Shown here piece by piece: positions 48,477 to 61,803 of a stretch of DNA of 64,000 nucleotides; the stretch's first letter is position 1, and every line of letters begins with the position of its first letter. Position numbers and translations under genes: made by a program. The notes beneath the pieces are model-generated. The model did not search any database. It was not told the origin of the DNA and worked only from the letters and a program-made list of their open reading frames with translations. Origin of the DNA: Paramecium sonneborni (taxonomy: Eukaryota; Ciliophora; Oligohymenophorea; Peniculida; Parameciidae); the NCBI GenBank assembly GCA_905182985.1, contig CAJJDN010000168.1:144804-208803 (forward strand), given 5' to 3'.

Positions 48477-49328
48477 ATGAATGAAACAGAGATTAATGCA
48501 TTGATTGAATTAATAAATTAAATAAAAGAATCACTTACAAATGATCAATAGAGAGTATAGATAATAAATATAGTGAATGCTTCTTTATAGAATAAATTAT
48601 AATAAGTAAGAGAGAGCAATTCTAATACTGATAACTTTTTAAACTATTAATTATAATGCAATTAAAATAATATTGGAATAGCAATACTAAACAATTAAGG
48701 ATAATTCAGTAAGACAATTCTTCTCTATTTTTAGTTTTGACTGATTAATTAACAAGAGATATTCTTGAACTAAATTCAAACGTTAAATTAGAAGAAGCTA
48801 CTTTTTTTTCCTTAATTAGCAATGTTTCTTCAAGTAAGTTGAAGTAATAATTAAATGATTGCTGTCTTTTATAAAGTGGTAAGGAAAAGGAAAGCTTTGA
48901 ATTAGCTATATATTCAAAAAGAAATAAAAAAAAAAGTTTACAATATCTGAAACAAATTGCTAAATAAAAAAAGAAGAATAAATAAAAAAAATTTAAAACA
49001 TAAAGTAAATGATTATAAAATTACGATAGATAAAGAAGAACATATAGAGAAAGCATTTATTATAATGGCAAAATATTTAAAGTCTGTGTAAATCACAATA
49101 AAAAAGGTTAATTTATAATTGCATGAAGATTTCATAGAATTTTTTAAGGGTTCAAAAGATATTTTGTTGCATAATTAATCTATATTAGAATAAAATAAGA
49201 TATATTAAGTGGCTATTTGTGAAATATAAGAAATGAATGGACAAATTAATTTTAGTGTTGAAGATTTATTATCTGATCCTTATATAAAAAAAAATGAAAG
49301 TATAATAAATAATGAATATCGATAGTGA
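48477..49328 (+). CDS. Unknown helical protein, splicing partly unresolved
   Basis: It starts MNETEINALIELINQIKESL. A 26-nt intron near 48710 restores the frame to LTDQLTRDILELNSNVKLEEA and LISNVSS. A Lys-rich stretch follows, and a change of frame near 48990-49010 leads into DYKITIDKEEHIEKAFIIMAKYLK and VEDLLSDPYI before TGA. The frame change may be a longer intron or an error in the A-rich run. Alternating helices recall HEAT/armadillo proteins. No family is recognised. Confidence 0.45.
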
Positions 49329-50518
49329 AGTGGATAAAGAAAGTTAGAAAGCTTGGAGGTTAAGAATAGGCTTATGAAGATTTCTTATGAATATTGAAAT
49401 AATTAAAATTAGATATAATTTATGATTAAGATAGTTCTTATTAATATGCCTTCTTATATTTAATATAGTTAGTAAATGCCATGATCTTAATTTAAGATAG
49501 AAGGAAGATAGAATAATAAATCACATGAATTAGATGGATTTCTAAGGCTATAGAAAATTATGATAAAAGTTTTGACTCTTAATTAACTTAGAGCTTTTAG
49601 AATATTTGAGTTTGAGTTTGATCCTTAATATTCTTAAAATATAATATTGATAAGGATATGACTAGTTTTATATTTGTTAAAAATATAGATATCCAGAAAT
49701 ATATATGAATTAAAAGAAGGTTAGAATTGAAATAAATAAAATGAATAAAAAACAAGGAGATATTAAATCTGAATAAAAGAAGTGTTTTTGATACAATTAA
49801 GAGATAAATATAATAGATTGGTAGTAAATGAAAAAATTGTTAATAATTTTGCTGATATCAAGTTTATATTATCTAAAAGGTTTTAAGGAAAGAAGCATTT
49901 CTATCGAAAACTATTTTTATTGCTTTCTTCTCTATAGATAAATAATTAAATAGTTTATTTTTATTTTTGATTTTTTCTATCATATCTCTGTAACTATCAA
50001 TTGAAATAGATTATTAGAGTACAAAGTTATTATGTTAATACGAAAAATATTATAAAATATTTTTATCAAATAGTCATGACTTACTTCAACCTTTTAGACC
50101 TTTTTAAGTGATTAATTCAGATTATAAATTAAAAGAAACCGTAGTTTATATATAATATTTATTGTTTTATTTAGGTCGCAGTTCAAAAGTTCTTTATAAA
50201 ATACATAAACTCAATAACCAGATGTAAAAAATGATTCAATCAATATACAAAAATCAACTAATTAAATAAATTAATAAAACCAATATTAACTTGTTAAAGA
50301 ATTTAAGAATCTTTCAACCAATTCATATTATTCTAATCAAGAAACTTTAAAATTAATGGTTGATTAAATTTCAGGTATTATTTAAAAGGACTCAAATTTT
50401 ATATAAGAAAATAAATGATGATTAATATTATATATGCATATTTATATCAAAAATATTATATAGATTTTATATACGTAGTTAGATATTTTATTGAGATTAG
50501 TAATAGAAATAAATAATA
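49329..50518. other. Coding-like but interrupted sequence, then spacer
   Basis: In one plus-strand frame (49332 to about 49620) protein-like pieces such as QEQAYEDFL, ILKQLKLDIIYDQ and RWISKAIENYDKSF are separated by in-frame TGA codons that no GT..AG intron removes. This looks like a decayed gene. From about 49950 to 50518 only AT-rich spacer is seen. Confidence 0.4.
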
Positions 50519-52576
50519 ATGCAAAATCATAATTCCCTTTGTCAATCATGTGATAAATCAAAAGTTGATTATATTTAAATAGAAGATGTCAAATCATCAT
50601 TTGCTTTATGTGAGCAATGCTTATAAAAGAAAGATAATAAATAAAAATACTTAAAAATAAAAGAATTTTAAGATAAGTGTAAGAGAAAGATAAAAGATGA
50701 TTTTCCAAACTTTTATAAAATCTATTTATTAAAGAAAAATATCGATTAAATTAAATCTTGGAAAACTAAAATGTTACCTTAATTAGGAGATGTATTATCC
50801 TTTTTAGAAAATAAAAATTATAGTATTTAGAATTTCTAAATATTGATTAAATTTTTCTGTGAAGATGGCAAAAAATTTGAAAAGCTTGCAAACCAAATAA
50901 TATTTTTTCTTTATGCAAATCAATTCAATATATTAAACTCAGTGGATCAAAAATAACAAGGATAAAATTCACAATTGAAAGAAAAATTCTCTACTTATTT
51001 GTAAGGATTCATAAATAAATAATTTAAAATAGTAATGGATTATATTGAACCATCTATTATGAAAATATTTTCTTAAATTCCTGAAAATTTTTAAATTTAC
51101 GATTAATATTTTTCAGAAGAAGATATCAAGTAAGAGGAAGGCAGTAAATATTTTGGTTATTCAAATATTATAGACCAAAAAAATGGTAAAGGGGTTTACT
51201 TATAAAAAGAGATAATTTATTTTGGAATTTTTGAAAATGATATTTTTAAATATGGAGTTAAATTTGAATTTATTTCAAAAGAAGAAGGTGAATTCTTTTT
51301 TGGGTAATTTAACTAAGATGTTATCGAAAATAATGGAAAAATGATTGCATATAAAATTTAAGATTAAATAATGTTTTAGGAGTATGAAGGTTAGTATAAA
51401 GATGGTTTGAGAAATGGAAAAGGAAAATTCATATGGAATAAGAATTAAAAAAACGAAATTTTATATGATGGAGAGTGGATTAATGATTTATAAAATGGAG
51501 TGGGAGTAATTATGAAAGATGGAAAATAAGACTTCACTTCTTTTGAAGAGGGAAAAATGATACCAAAAATTACAAATAAGTAAAATTAAAATACTTTTTA
51601 ATAAAACTAGTTTCAACACTTTAATCCACAATTCAAATAACAAACTTAAGAATAAGAATAAATTTAATAAACTTCAATTTAATTTTTCTCTTAATATCAA
51701 AATAAACCTTTAAATGAATAACCTTTAAGTCAAATCTAATAATTCTAAAAAGATATACGGAAAACTTAATTTTAAGATCAGAATAATATATCCTAAAATT
51801 ATCAAAATAATATTGTACGTAATACAAATACAAATATGAATATGAATAATACAAATAATATGAATATGAATATTAACTATAGGAATATGAATAATACAAA
51901 TGCGAATAATACAAATTTGAATAATACATTTTTGAATAATACAAATGCGAATAATACAAATTTGAATAATACAAATGCGAATAATACAAATTTGAATAAT
52001 ACAAATGCGAATAATACAAATTTGAATAATACAAATGCGAATAATACAAATTTGAATAATACAAATGCGAATAATACAAATTTGAATAATACAAATGCGA
52101 ATAATACAAATTTGAATAATACAAATTTGAATAATACAAATGCGAATAATACAAATGCGAATATGAATAATTGCTATAGGAATATGAATAATATAAATTT
52201 GAATATGAATAATAATACAAATACGAATATGAGTATTCAAAATAATCTGAATAATTAACAGAGCTAACTAAACCAAAATTAGATATTCTAAAAAAAATAT
52301 TCATTTGAAAAGTTTAATTTTACAAATAATAATTTTAAATCTTTTTAAACTCCTTAACCTGAGAAGAATTAGCCATAAATAGGATTGTAAAGTCAAGAAT
52401 TTAAAACAGATCAAAATCAAAAAGAAATTAAACCACCTATGTAATATGGTTAATTCATTCCGAGCAAACTTAATACACAATTTGGTTAATTCAATCCTAG
52501 CAAAACTAATCCACAATTTAATCAAGGACAATAGCTACAATCAACAGATATACAATAAAATTAGTATAAGAAATGA
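50519..52576 (+). CDS. MORN-repeat protein with Asn-rich tandem repeat
   Basis: This intronless frame of 685 codons begins with a small Cys pair module (CQSCDKS ... CEQC), likely one zinc-ribbon or B-box-like site. Residues ~20-230 are helical. MORN repeats follow (YEGQYKDGLRNGKGKF, YDGEWINDLQNGVGV and weaker copies before them). The C-terminal half is Gln/Asn-rich and includes a 30-bp minisatellite read as a 10-residue unit NTNANNTNLN. The last ~100 residues repeat QFG/QFNPSK. MORN repeats bind membranes or form rods in cytoskeletal proteins. The Gln/Asn tail is prion-like in composition. Confidence 0.78.
51885..52170 (+). repeat. 30-bp minisatellite inside the MORN gene
   Basis: Six consecutive perfect 30-bp units lie at 51931-52110, with degenerate copies on both sides. 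Each unit alternates AATACAAATGCG with AATACAAATTTG. The length is a multiple of three, so copy number can change without breaking the frame. The opposite strand is also open through the repeat, which makes false ORFs there. Confidence 0.92.
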
Positions 52577-52627
52577 ATGATAACATATAAAATAGATTGT
52601 CATAGAATTAATTTAAATAAAATAAAT

Positions 52628-54534
52628 TCATAAATCTAAGCGTTTTCCAATTTTTTCTAATAATTAAACTTCGGTAAGTGTTTGCATTTCTTCATAAAAC
52701 TGATTGAAATCCATATTAATATCTTTAAATTCTAAATATGGATTCAAACAGATAACAAAAAACCATCCTAATTAGAGTAATTCTTTATAAAAATGGTCAG
52801 AATCCTTGGTTTATTTAATTAAAATTTTAATAATATCTAAGCTTTCTTGTACAACTTATTGATAGAGTGTTTGAAAGAAATTATTTTAATCAAAATTAAC
52901 ATCTAAAACTTATTTAATTTTAGATGCCCTTTTATTATCAGTCTAAGTTGTTGAGAGTTCTTTTTCTATGATTTGTTTTTCTTTTTTATAGATATCCAAA
53001 TAGAAATCTTCAGTATGTTTAATATCATTTTTAGTAACAGTTAATATTTTTTTATATTCTTAACTAATTAAATATCTTCCCCAAGTTTCTCTGTCAAATT
53101 TATCAGGATTAGTAGACATTAATTAATCATGCATTCTTTTGAGATGTACATTTTGATTTTTGGAGATACAAAAAATTGTAGAATAATATAATTCTTAATT
53201 TAATTTGAGAATTCCTTAATGAGACATCTTGATAATTTTTTATATGACATAATTAAAGAAGAAAGCAATATTTCTTTCAAATAAAAAATAAGTGTTATAT
53301 TTTAACATAGCTTTTCTTCTTTTTTATTCAGTATCATATTAATTAATAATTTATAATCCCTATAAGTAAATAAAGTATAAAATACTTTTTCATGATTAAT
53401 ATCATCAGATTATTATTTATCTTCATTACCTTAGGTTGATTATGGAGTTTAAGGTTCTTATACAATTTATTCCATTTAATCTAAATAACCAACAACTAAG
53501 TTCATTTCAAAGTATAATTTATTAAGACTTTCTGAACGTGATAATTCATCTTTTTCTTTCATTAATTATTCTAAATTATTTTTGATTTAAGCTTCTTAAA
53601 TTTAAATAATTTCATGATTAAAAATTTATTCCCATGAATATCTATCCTAAAATAATAATAAATATAAATAAAATATTACTTTTTCTTAGACAACTAACAT
53701 ATGTCTTAATAATTATTTAATTTTATCGCTTCTAACAGGTGCTTCTGGTATTACAAGAACAGTTTTTTTAATATTCTAAAGTAAATTATATTGATTGTCT
53801 CCATCCCAAGGAGGTTTTCCATATAACATTTCAAATAACATGACTCCCATAGACCATACATCACATTTTGAAGAAAACGGTTATCCTTCTAATATTTATG
53901 GTGCCATATATAAAGGAGATCCTACTCTTGAAAAATATGCAGGATCTATCTGTTTTATTTATAATATACCATTCATTCCAGTATCTATCACTCTAGCAAA
54001 TCCAAAATCAGTAATTTTAGCTACTCCATGATGTAATAATATATTTGCAGGTTTAATATCTCTATGTATTATTTTTAATTAATATAATGTCTTAAATCCT
54101 TCTACTAAATGCTTTAAAAAGATAACTGCTTCCACCTATAAAATTAAAATATATCATAATACTTCACTTAATCTCCTTCCATATTTTGTCGATAAGTATT
54201 TCTTCAAATCACCATCATGACAATATTCTAAAAATAAATATAAATAATGTGGTGTTCTTGCAACATCAAATAATTTTACTATATGAGCATTATTTGCCTA
54301 TTACAATATTGATATCTCTCTTTTTATATGCTCAACCATCTTCGCTGAGTCTTTTATACTCTAAAATCATTATTCTTATTATCTTACAGCTATTGATATT
54401 GCTTTTACAGCCACTTGCTTTGTTTCATCATTTTTTTTGAATCCTCGATACACTGTTCCAAATGCTCCACTTCCTAACTTTTTATTCACTATTATGTATT
54501 TATCAATCTATTTTGTTGTCCACTCTTCTGTCAT
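52628..54534 (-). CDS. ULK/Atg1-like protein kinase with C-terminal extension
   Basis: Introns of 27, 27, 33 and 26 nt join what first looked like two genes into a 597-residue protein. The kinase domain (about 10-290) has [36 protein letters not shown] and [11 protein letters not shown], followed by [17 protein letters not shown]. The GSPLYMAP motif and overall pattern are those of the ULK/Atg1/Fused group. The ~300-residue tail is helical ([30 protein letters not shown]), as in the MIT-type tails of ULKs. Such kinases start autophagy or act in ciliary signalling. The stop is 51 bases from the neighbouring MORN gene stop. Confidence 0.85.
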
Positions 54535-56290
54535 TATTCAATATAAAATTATTGTATTTTTTATCACAATAATGAATTGTTAATATTATTACAATTCCTT
54601 AACAAAAAAATACTTTCAATTTACAAATCTATTAATCAAAATCTCAATTATTTATCATAATCAAATATTCCTTTTTAAAGTTCTCTCTATTTATTCTCAA
54701 TCACCATCACTTTCATCAACAATTTTATTTGTATATCATTATTTAAATACTTAAATTACTTAATAATACTCCCATTCCTTATTCATTTTAGTTCATATTA
54801 AAATATACTCATCTTTCTTTTTCAAATTTACAATTACTTATATTATCATCTTATCATAATTCATTATATGAGCCACTAAAAAACGTCTTTTCATATTTTA
54901 TAAGGTTTTCTTTCATTTGAATAAATTCATTTTTTTAAAACCTACATCACCAAAAAAAAAATAAATCTATCATCAAATGAATACTCTTTCAATCATATCG
55001 TTCAATTGAGATCTTTTGTTTTCAATTAAAGGTTATCAGTAAATTTTAGTTTTGTATTTATCTCCTTAAAATTATTTTTTATTTTAATATAAAACAAAAA
55101 CATCAAACAAACCGAATTCTAATTAAAAACATATCTATCAGTTATTTCAGTGTTTAAAAAGATAATAAGATCAAAATATAATCGTTATTTTTCAATAATT
55201 TATGAGATTTTCATTTATTTTATCACTTTATGAATTATTAAAATTTATACCATTTTGTTTTTGATAATATATATTTAAATATAAATTATTAATAAAATAA
55301 ACAAAATAAAATTTATCATTTAATCAAATTTTGTTAATTTAATAAAAAATCAAAATAATTTTTTTTATAATAAATAATAAATATATTATATGGTATTTAG
55401 ATCAATAATCTCAGATTATTCTCTTCACAAAATTTATTACCTTATGTATTTTCTTTTAGTTACAGACTAAATTCTAGCTCCTTTTAATTAGAAAACCTGA
55501 TAGGAAATGTTATTTTTAAATTATACCTTTATGAAAGAGATCTCCAATACAAAAACTAATTAAATTTCTCATTTATGACTTCTTTATAATTCAATATGAT
55601 ATTTATTTGTCAATTGAACTTTGCATAACTTTATTTATAAATGAGATTATTTATGAATATCCTTGATGGATATCTAGAAAGTAATGTAAGCTTCAATTTT
55701 TTGTAAATCTGATAAGAATAGCATTATGAAGTTATTAAGAAGTCTAATTTTTTAATTTAAAAGTGCTCGTATTAAAATCGTTATCCTATGATTTTAATGA
55801 AAAAAATTATGTTATTTTTGGATGAAACATAAAAATCATTCTCAACATTTGCCTTATGAATATTATCTTTTAAACATTTATATTAGGTTTGAGCAAATTT
55901 TTTCCTTGAAACTTTCTAGCTTGTTTATCAATTTTTGTTAATAGACAATTAAGTTTCTAAATTAGAGTTCCTTTATTATTTTTTGAAGATATTTTCTGAT
56001 ACTTTTAGTTCTTAAATAGTGTTTAATATAAACAAATCAGATATATTGTTTTTAAGATGAAATTATTTAAAGAATATATATAGAATGTTTTAATTAAAAA
56101 TAAAGTGATAAGTATATATTTATTAATTTAGTAAGTAATTTGAGAGAAAATGGAAATGAATAAAATAATAATAATTAGATTTATTAAATGGAATTATATT
56201 AGCATAATAATTTTACACTTTTCATCAATTTATGTTAAATAGTTGTGAAAAAATAAATAAAAGTAATATAATTAAAGTCGTTTTGAGAAT
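54535..56290. other. Longest gene-free interval
   Basis: About 1.75 kb of extreme AT content between two genes transcribed away from each other. No frame, repeat, hairpin or RNA-gene box stood out. It should contain both promoters, but it is several times longer than other divergent spacers here. Confidence 0.6.
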
Positions 56291-59075
56291 ATGTTTGAGG
56301 AATATTATTAGAAATATTTGAGAATAGAATCAAATATACCTGAAGAATAAAGATAGAAATTAAACTTTCTGATATTTTCAATAAAGAATAATGTAAATAC
56401 TGAAATTGAAATAAATCCTGAAAATTATCCTGACTTAGAAATAGATGAAATATAAGGATTATTTAATTTACCAATTGAAGCATAAAAGAGCATGTTTTGT
56501 TCAGTGTTTAAAAGTTTAGAATTAGAGGATGATTCAAAAATATTTGGAGAATTACATGTAAAAGGAGAGATGTTAGGAATATGGAGAACAAAGAAATTAG
56601 AATTGAATTTAACTCATAAAAAGTTAATAGTGCCTAGAAAAGAGGGTAATGTAGAAATGTAATTATAAAAATATGGAATAATATGGGTAGGATAGAAGAA
56701 AATCAAGAGTTTACATTATTGTTTTATTTTATTAGCACATAGTTAAGCAATATATGATTATTATAAGTAATTGATATTGGGTTCTGATGATGAAGAATAT
56801 GCAAAGAAATGGTTTAATCTATTAAATGGTATATGTGATTCAAAATCTAAAAAACAAAGAAGGATGAGTGTTGAATTTACAAAATAAATGATTGGTAATT
56901 CTGCATTAACTAAATCTGATTAATTCGACTTAAGCAAAAGTGATAATTATAATGAAAGTTGTTTATCTTCTAAACCAGAGAAAAAGGATATGTAAAGAAT
57001 ATTGGAATAGTCTGAGTCTCCAGATAACTAAAAAAAGGATTCGTAAGAGACTTTCACTTGTTTCAAAGAAGAAGATAAAAGCTAATTCAATGCATAAATT
57101 CCATAGAATATAAAAGAATGTATTCCAAAATTAACAAATATACCTTGGTATTTGTGTGATGTGACTGTAAATAAATTTAAATAAGGAGAGTTTTATAAAG
57201 TAGGAAATAATGTATATAAAAGTGTATCTAAAAAAGGATTGTATTAAGTTCAGATTATTTTAGAACATGATATAGATATAGTAAAACATTTTCTTTATGA
57301 AGGATTTGGATTCAATAAATTTATAATAAAAGAGTGGACAATGTTTGATTATGAAGATTATAAGGTTGTAGATTAAACTAGAATCTAATCAATATTTGGT
57401 TATGGCAGAGAAAAATAAATATATCTAATGAGACATAAGTCATAAGAGTGTATTATAGAAAAATAACTTAATACACTTAATCCTATATATTCAATAGCTA
57501 AATTATTCAAAAAAACAAAAAATTCATTATATAATGGATTATAATAAAGAAATCAAAATAATTCTAATGATTTATTAACATAATCAACAATTGTTTAGAT
57601 TCTATGTTAATTAGATGAAAATATCTTTTTAGATACTTAAAATATTGCATATATGGAATAATATCATGGTTTAAAAGACTATATTGATTATATAATAAAT
57701 TTTAGAGATCTTAATTTTGATTAATAACAAATTTAAACTCTTAATATGTAATTGTCAAATAAATCAGAAGATCTTATTATATAAAAAATTGATTAATCAA
57801 TTGAATTAGAAAGGAGAGTTCCAAACAATATAATGGAACTTTTAGAGTTTGTTTAAGAAAACAAACATTGGAATGCATGTTTGAAAAAATAATTTTAAAT
57901 GGAGCCAATTTAAGTAGAGTAAAAGTTCATGAAAAGTACTTCAGAAGGTCATTTCTTATTAAAAAATGATTGGAAAGTAGATTAAAATTAAGGTGGTTTA
58001 TTATATGTAGATTAAGTTGGATTAAGAGAATAGAGAAAAGTATTTTCTTACTTGTTGTCATAAATAGGATGTAATATAGCTTCTGGTAAGTCTATAATGA
58101 GTATTAGTTTACCAGTTTATGTATTTGAAAAATAAAGTAATTTGTAGAGATATGCAAATTCATTAACTTATTTATAATATTTAGATGAAGCAGCAGTTTA
58201 AATAGATTATTTATTTTAATTTAAAAACTTCTTATCATATGGATATGGTACAATAATTCTTTATTTGAATATGTGGAAACCATTTAATCCTATACTGGGT
58301 GAAACATATTCTGGATTTATTAATGGATGTCCTATTTATGGAGAATAAGTATCACATCATCCACCAATTAGTAATTTATTAATATATGGAAAAGGATATA
58401 GGTATAGAATCTATATTATAATAATAGAGTAAATCATCGTTTATGTACTATAGCTAGTATATCTGCTAATTCAGTTAGTGGAATCAATTAAGGATATACA
58501 AAAGTATTATTCTATGAATCTAATAATGAATTCATTTTCTTACCTTGTTCTGGATTATATACTGGTACATTGTATGGTAATAAACTATTCTAAATGGTTG
58601 GTAAATTTCATGTTATTGATTTGAAACACAAATTAGTAGCTGAAATCAAATTGAATCCCTATCCAAGTTCAATTTGGAAATAAAGAAGAGATCATTTAGA
58701 TGATTATTTTGAAGGTTTTATCTATGAAGTTAATGATCAATTTATTAAAAGATTCTAAAATGATGGATATCTCAAATTTAAAGAATTAAAATAAAATGAA
58801 ATTGTTAGATCAATTTCAAATATTAATGGAATCTGGCATAAAAATATGTTTATTGATAATTAAGAAATATGGAATATTAATACTCAACCTTATATATTAG
58901 AGGATGAAGAGTATTTATTCAACTCATCATACTTAGTAATCCTTTACCATCTGATTCGAATTTTAGAGAAGATTTGATTGCATGGAAAACATCAAACTTT
59001 CATTTAGCTATGAAAATCAAAATCAAAATGGAAGAATAACAAAGATCTGATGCTAAATTAAGAAAAAAACATTGA
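56291..59075 (+). CDS. Oxysterol-binding protein-related lipid transfer protein
   Basis: Two 26-nt introns give 910 residues. Residues ~90-190 have a PH-like pattern. A middle region (~285-420) resembles a START/GRAM-like fold. The C-terminal ORD carries KPFNPILGETY and the family signature EQVSHHPPIS, then IWKQRRDHLDDYFEGF and the ending WHLAMKIK-like DLIAWKTSNFHLAMK. ORPs carry sterols or phosphatidylserine against PI4P at membrane contacts. The two His in SHHPP that bind PI4P phosphate are intact. No FFAT motif was noticed, though the acidic stretch near residue 250 could hold one. Confidence 0.9.
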
Positions 59076-59102
59076 ATTTATTTATTGATAATCTTTTAAT
59101 AC

Positions 59103-60384
59103 TCATTAAAGTTATTGTGGCCTACCAAATAGATTTTCTAATACTTTGTAAGGTCCACGGTGATCCACAAAATAATGTAATTTCAAATTGTTTCTATTAT
59201 ATTCTCTTATATCAGATACGCCTATCATATTTTTTAAATATTTTTCCAACTCTATCAATTCTTTATCCTCTTTATTATCATAGAATGGAATTATAGGTAT
59301 TCCATTATCTATTTGCCATGCATATGAATAAGATGCATTGTCTATCAAAGCAACTTAATTTAATTGTCTATTTGTGCTATCACAAAATATTCTCAAATCT
59401 TTAGTGTACAGAGAACTATTCGTTTAAGTACAACTATCTCGAAATAATCGGTGACTTACAATTGTTTAATCTGGATCTAAGTAGTTGCAAACCTAATTAA
59501 ATATTTCTATTACCTTTTCTGCATAGCAACTGTGAGAAGCAGTAAAGATAATTATTTCAAAATAATTTGAGAGATTTTTTAACATTTCTTTTGCATAAGG
59601 TCTGACATTAATTCCTGCTCTTACTGTTTGATGTTTAGAAACATTAATTTCTAAAAGTACATCACAAGGTAAAGAGGGTGTTTCATTACAATGTACTAAA
59701 GTTTCATCTAAATCAAAAAACAAAGTAATTTATCCTTATTTGGTTATGATTTAATTTACTTTAATTTTTTTTGGGTATTTTATGAGATCGATTATAGTCA
59801 TTATTATTTTGAGGAAAAAACTTACAATTTAAGCCCTAATAAGTTTAATGGAAATGTTCACGATACATACGAGAGATATAATCAGAACCATTAGTATCAA
59901 ATGCCTTTTAGAGTTTACTTAGATAATAGATTTCATTTCTTTTGTTTTAACTCTATGATCTAGGCTTTGAAGAAGGACTTGATATACGAAACTATTATAG
60001 TCGAGATTAAGGAGTAAGGGAATATGATTTCATTTGAGTAGGTAATTCAATTTTGGGATCAATTGCAATTACTTTTTTTTTTAATGGCGATGAAATCAAT
60101 TTATTCTCAACTTTAGTTACTAATTTATTCAACATAGAATCATTATCCATTGATCTTTAATTTCTCTTCTCCTTTATTTTATTTTTCAAAGCATCATTAT
60201 TCAATAATTGTCCTTATCCATAATCTGGTGCTTTTACATTTGCTAAACTAAGAAAAAATCCACCTGGTTGATCAGAATTCTTGCTTGAAGATGAATATAA
60301 TTTACTCTTCTTTAAATCTATTATCTAAGAATTTGTAATTCGATCATGTCTTGATAGCTTAGATCCATTCCTAGATAAACTCAT
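59103..60384 (-). CDS. FCP1/SCP-family protein phosphatase
   Basis: One 25-nt intron joins a ~215-residue basic, Ser-rich N-terminal extension to a HAD phosphatase domain. The catalytic motif FFDLDETLVH (DxDxT) follows directly after the intron. Next come RPYAKEMLKNLSNYFEIIIFTAS, HRLFRDSC, and the third motif LIDNASYSYAWQIDNGIPI. This order is that of SCP/Dullard/FCP1 enzymes, which remove phosphate from the RNA polymerase II tail or from lipin-type substrates. No BRCT domain is present, which favours SCP/Dullard over FCP1. There are 418 residues. The stop is 27 bases from the ORP gene stop. Confidence 0.88.
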
Positions 60385-60759
60385 TCAAATTATATTTTTA
60401 TATATTATTCTAATTTATTTATCATTTCATAATATTATTATACTTAAACATTTCAGTAAATTTCTAATATTATGCAGTTACAACAATGCATCATAAATAA
60501 TACAATATTAATTGATATTTATTCAATATATTTAAATTTAATCATTTTTTTGACAAAAATGTTTGTATATTATAATTTCTATACATTCAGATTAAATTAT
60601 ATTACATATACAAATTATAAACAAACAAAAATTCTAAATATTAAATCTTCTTCTCAGAACATTGATCGAGAATATTCAATTCTTTAATTAAAGAGTTGAT
60701 TTAACTTCATGTATTCTAATTTATGATCATTTTATTTTATCAAAATTGAATATTAAAAA
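60385..60759. other. Divergent promoter region
   Basis: An AT-rich spacer between the phosphatase gene and the MORN gene. Short open frames are present but carry no signal. Confidence 0.6.
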
Positions 60760-61728
60760 ATGGGATGTATATAACAAAAGGATCATCATATGAAGCAGTT
60801 CAACATAAAATTACCCGATTCAAGTACATGATGTAAAATAATTTTAGTAAATCAAACAACTCTTTTGACTGATTTAGACCTATCTGATTCTTAAGATTAA
60901 TATTTATAGATAGGAATAAATCTAAGCAGTATAGGAGAATTGCATCCTAATGTTTAAAAAGTATATGAAGAATTAGGAGATTTATTTCCTAATCTATAAG
61001 GTCAATACTTAATGATGCCTGATTAAAGTATTTATTTTGGTTAAATATCAAATGGTAAAAGAAATGGATAAGGAAAACAACATTGGTAAAGAGAAGGGAA
61101 TTTTATGGAAGGGTATATTTTATTGTATAAACTTTATAAGGACTTGGATCGATAATCAATTAAATGGAAGAGCAAGAATGATTTATCCAAATGGAGATTA
61201 GTATTATATTATATTGATAATTGTTTAGTTTTGATGGAAATTTTGTTAATAATATGGCAAATGGTTAAGGCAAATTTGTGAATTAAAGAAAAGAAATGAG
61301 AGGATTTTGGTTTAATAATAAATTAATTGGAGAAGGCACTGAAATACGTAAAAATGGGACAATCTATGTTGGATAATTTTAAGATGGCAAAATTCATGGT
61401 TAAGGTAAATTTGAATTTGCAAATGGTTGTGTTTACAAAGGCAATTTACATAAGGGAAAGATGCATGGTAATGGAGAACTTATTTTTAATGATAATTCAA
61501 GATATATTGGTGAATTTAGAAATAATTGTATTTAAGGAAGAGGAATATATGAAGCTAACTATCCAATTCATGGTTGGGTAATAATTTAATTTTATTTTAT
61601 TTTAGTTTCACTCAAAATATGAAAATTAAACATTGTTTCTCTATTTTTTCAGGTAAGAAATACCAGTCTAATTTAATTAACATGATTGCACTCTAATTTA
61701 GAAATAATTAGATACTTTTTTTGATTGA
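60760..61728 (+). CDS. MORN-repeat protein with N-terminal MGC acylation motif
   Basis: Introns of 24, 28, 28 and 28 nt give 286 residues. The protein starts MGCIQQ: Gly2 followed by Cys3 is the classic site for myristoylation plus palmitoylation. About seven MORN units follow, with YFGQISNGKRNGQGK, YFDGNFVNNMANGQGKF, YVGQFQDGKIHGQGKF, YKGNLHKGKMHGNGE and YIGEFRNNCIQGRG. The last intron is optional: without it the protein ends about 45 residues earlier. MORN proteins of this kind sit on the plasma membrane or cortex and organise cytoskeleton or lipid enzymes. Confidence 0.8.
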
Positions 61729-61803
61729 AAATTTACTATTCTCTTTATTTATTTATTAACTAATAATAATATATTCATAATTATTATATAAATTCTATTA
61801 ATA

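Noticed and set aside
51725..52304. Long minus-strand frames rich in Ile/Tyr/Ser repeats
   Set aside because: They are the reverse complement of the Asn-rich minisatellite in the MORN gene and exist only because the 30-bp unit lacks stops on both strands.
52628..53227. Separate 199-residue gene starting MSHQGILK
   Set aside because: A 26-nt intron upstream keeps the same frame open into the ULK-like kinase, so it is better read as that kinase's C-terminal part.
53795..54031. Plus-strand frame within the ULK-like kinase region
   Set aside because: The minus strand encodes conserved kinase motifs over the same bases, so this is a shadow.
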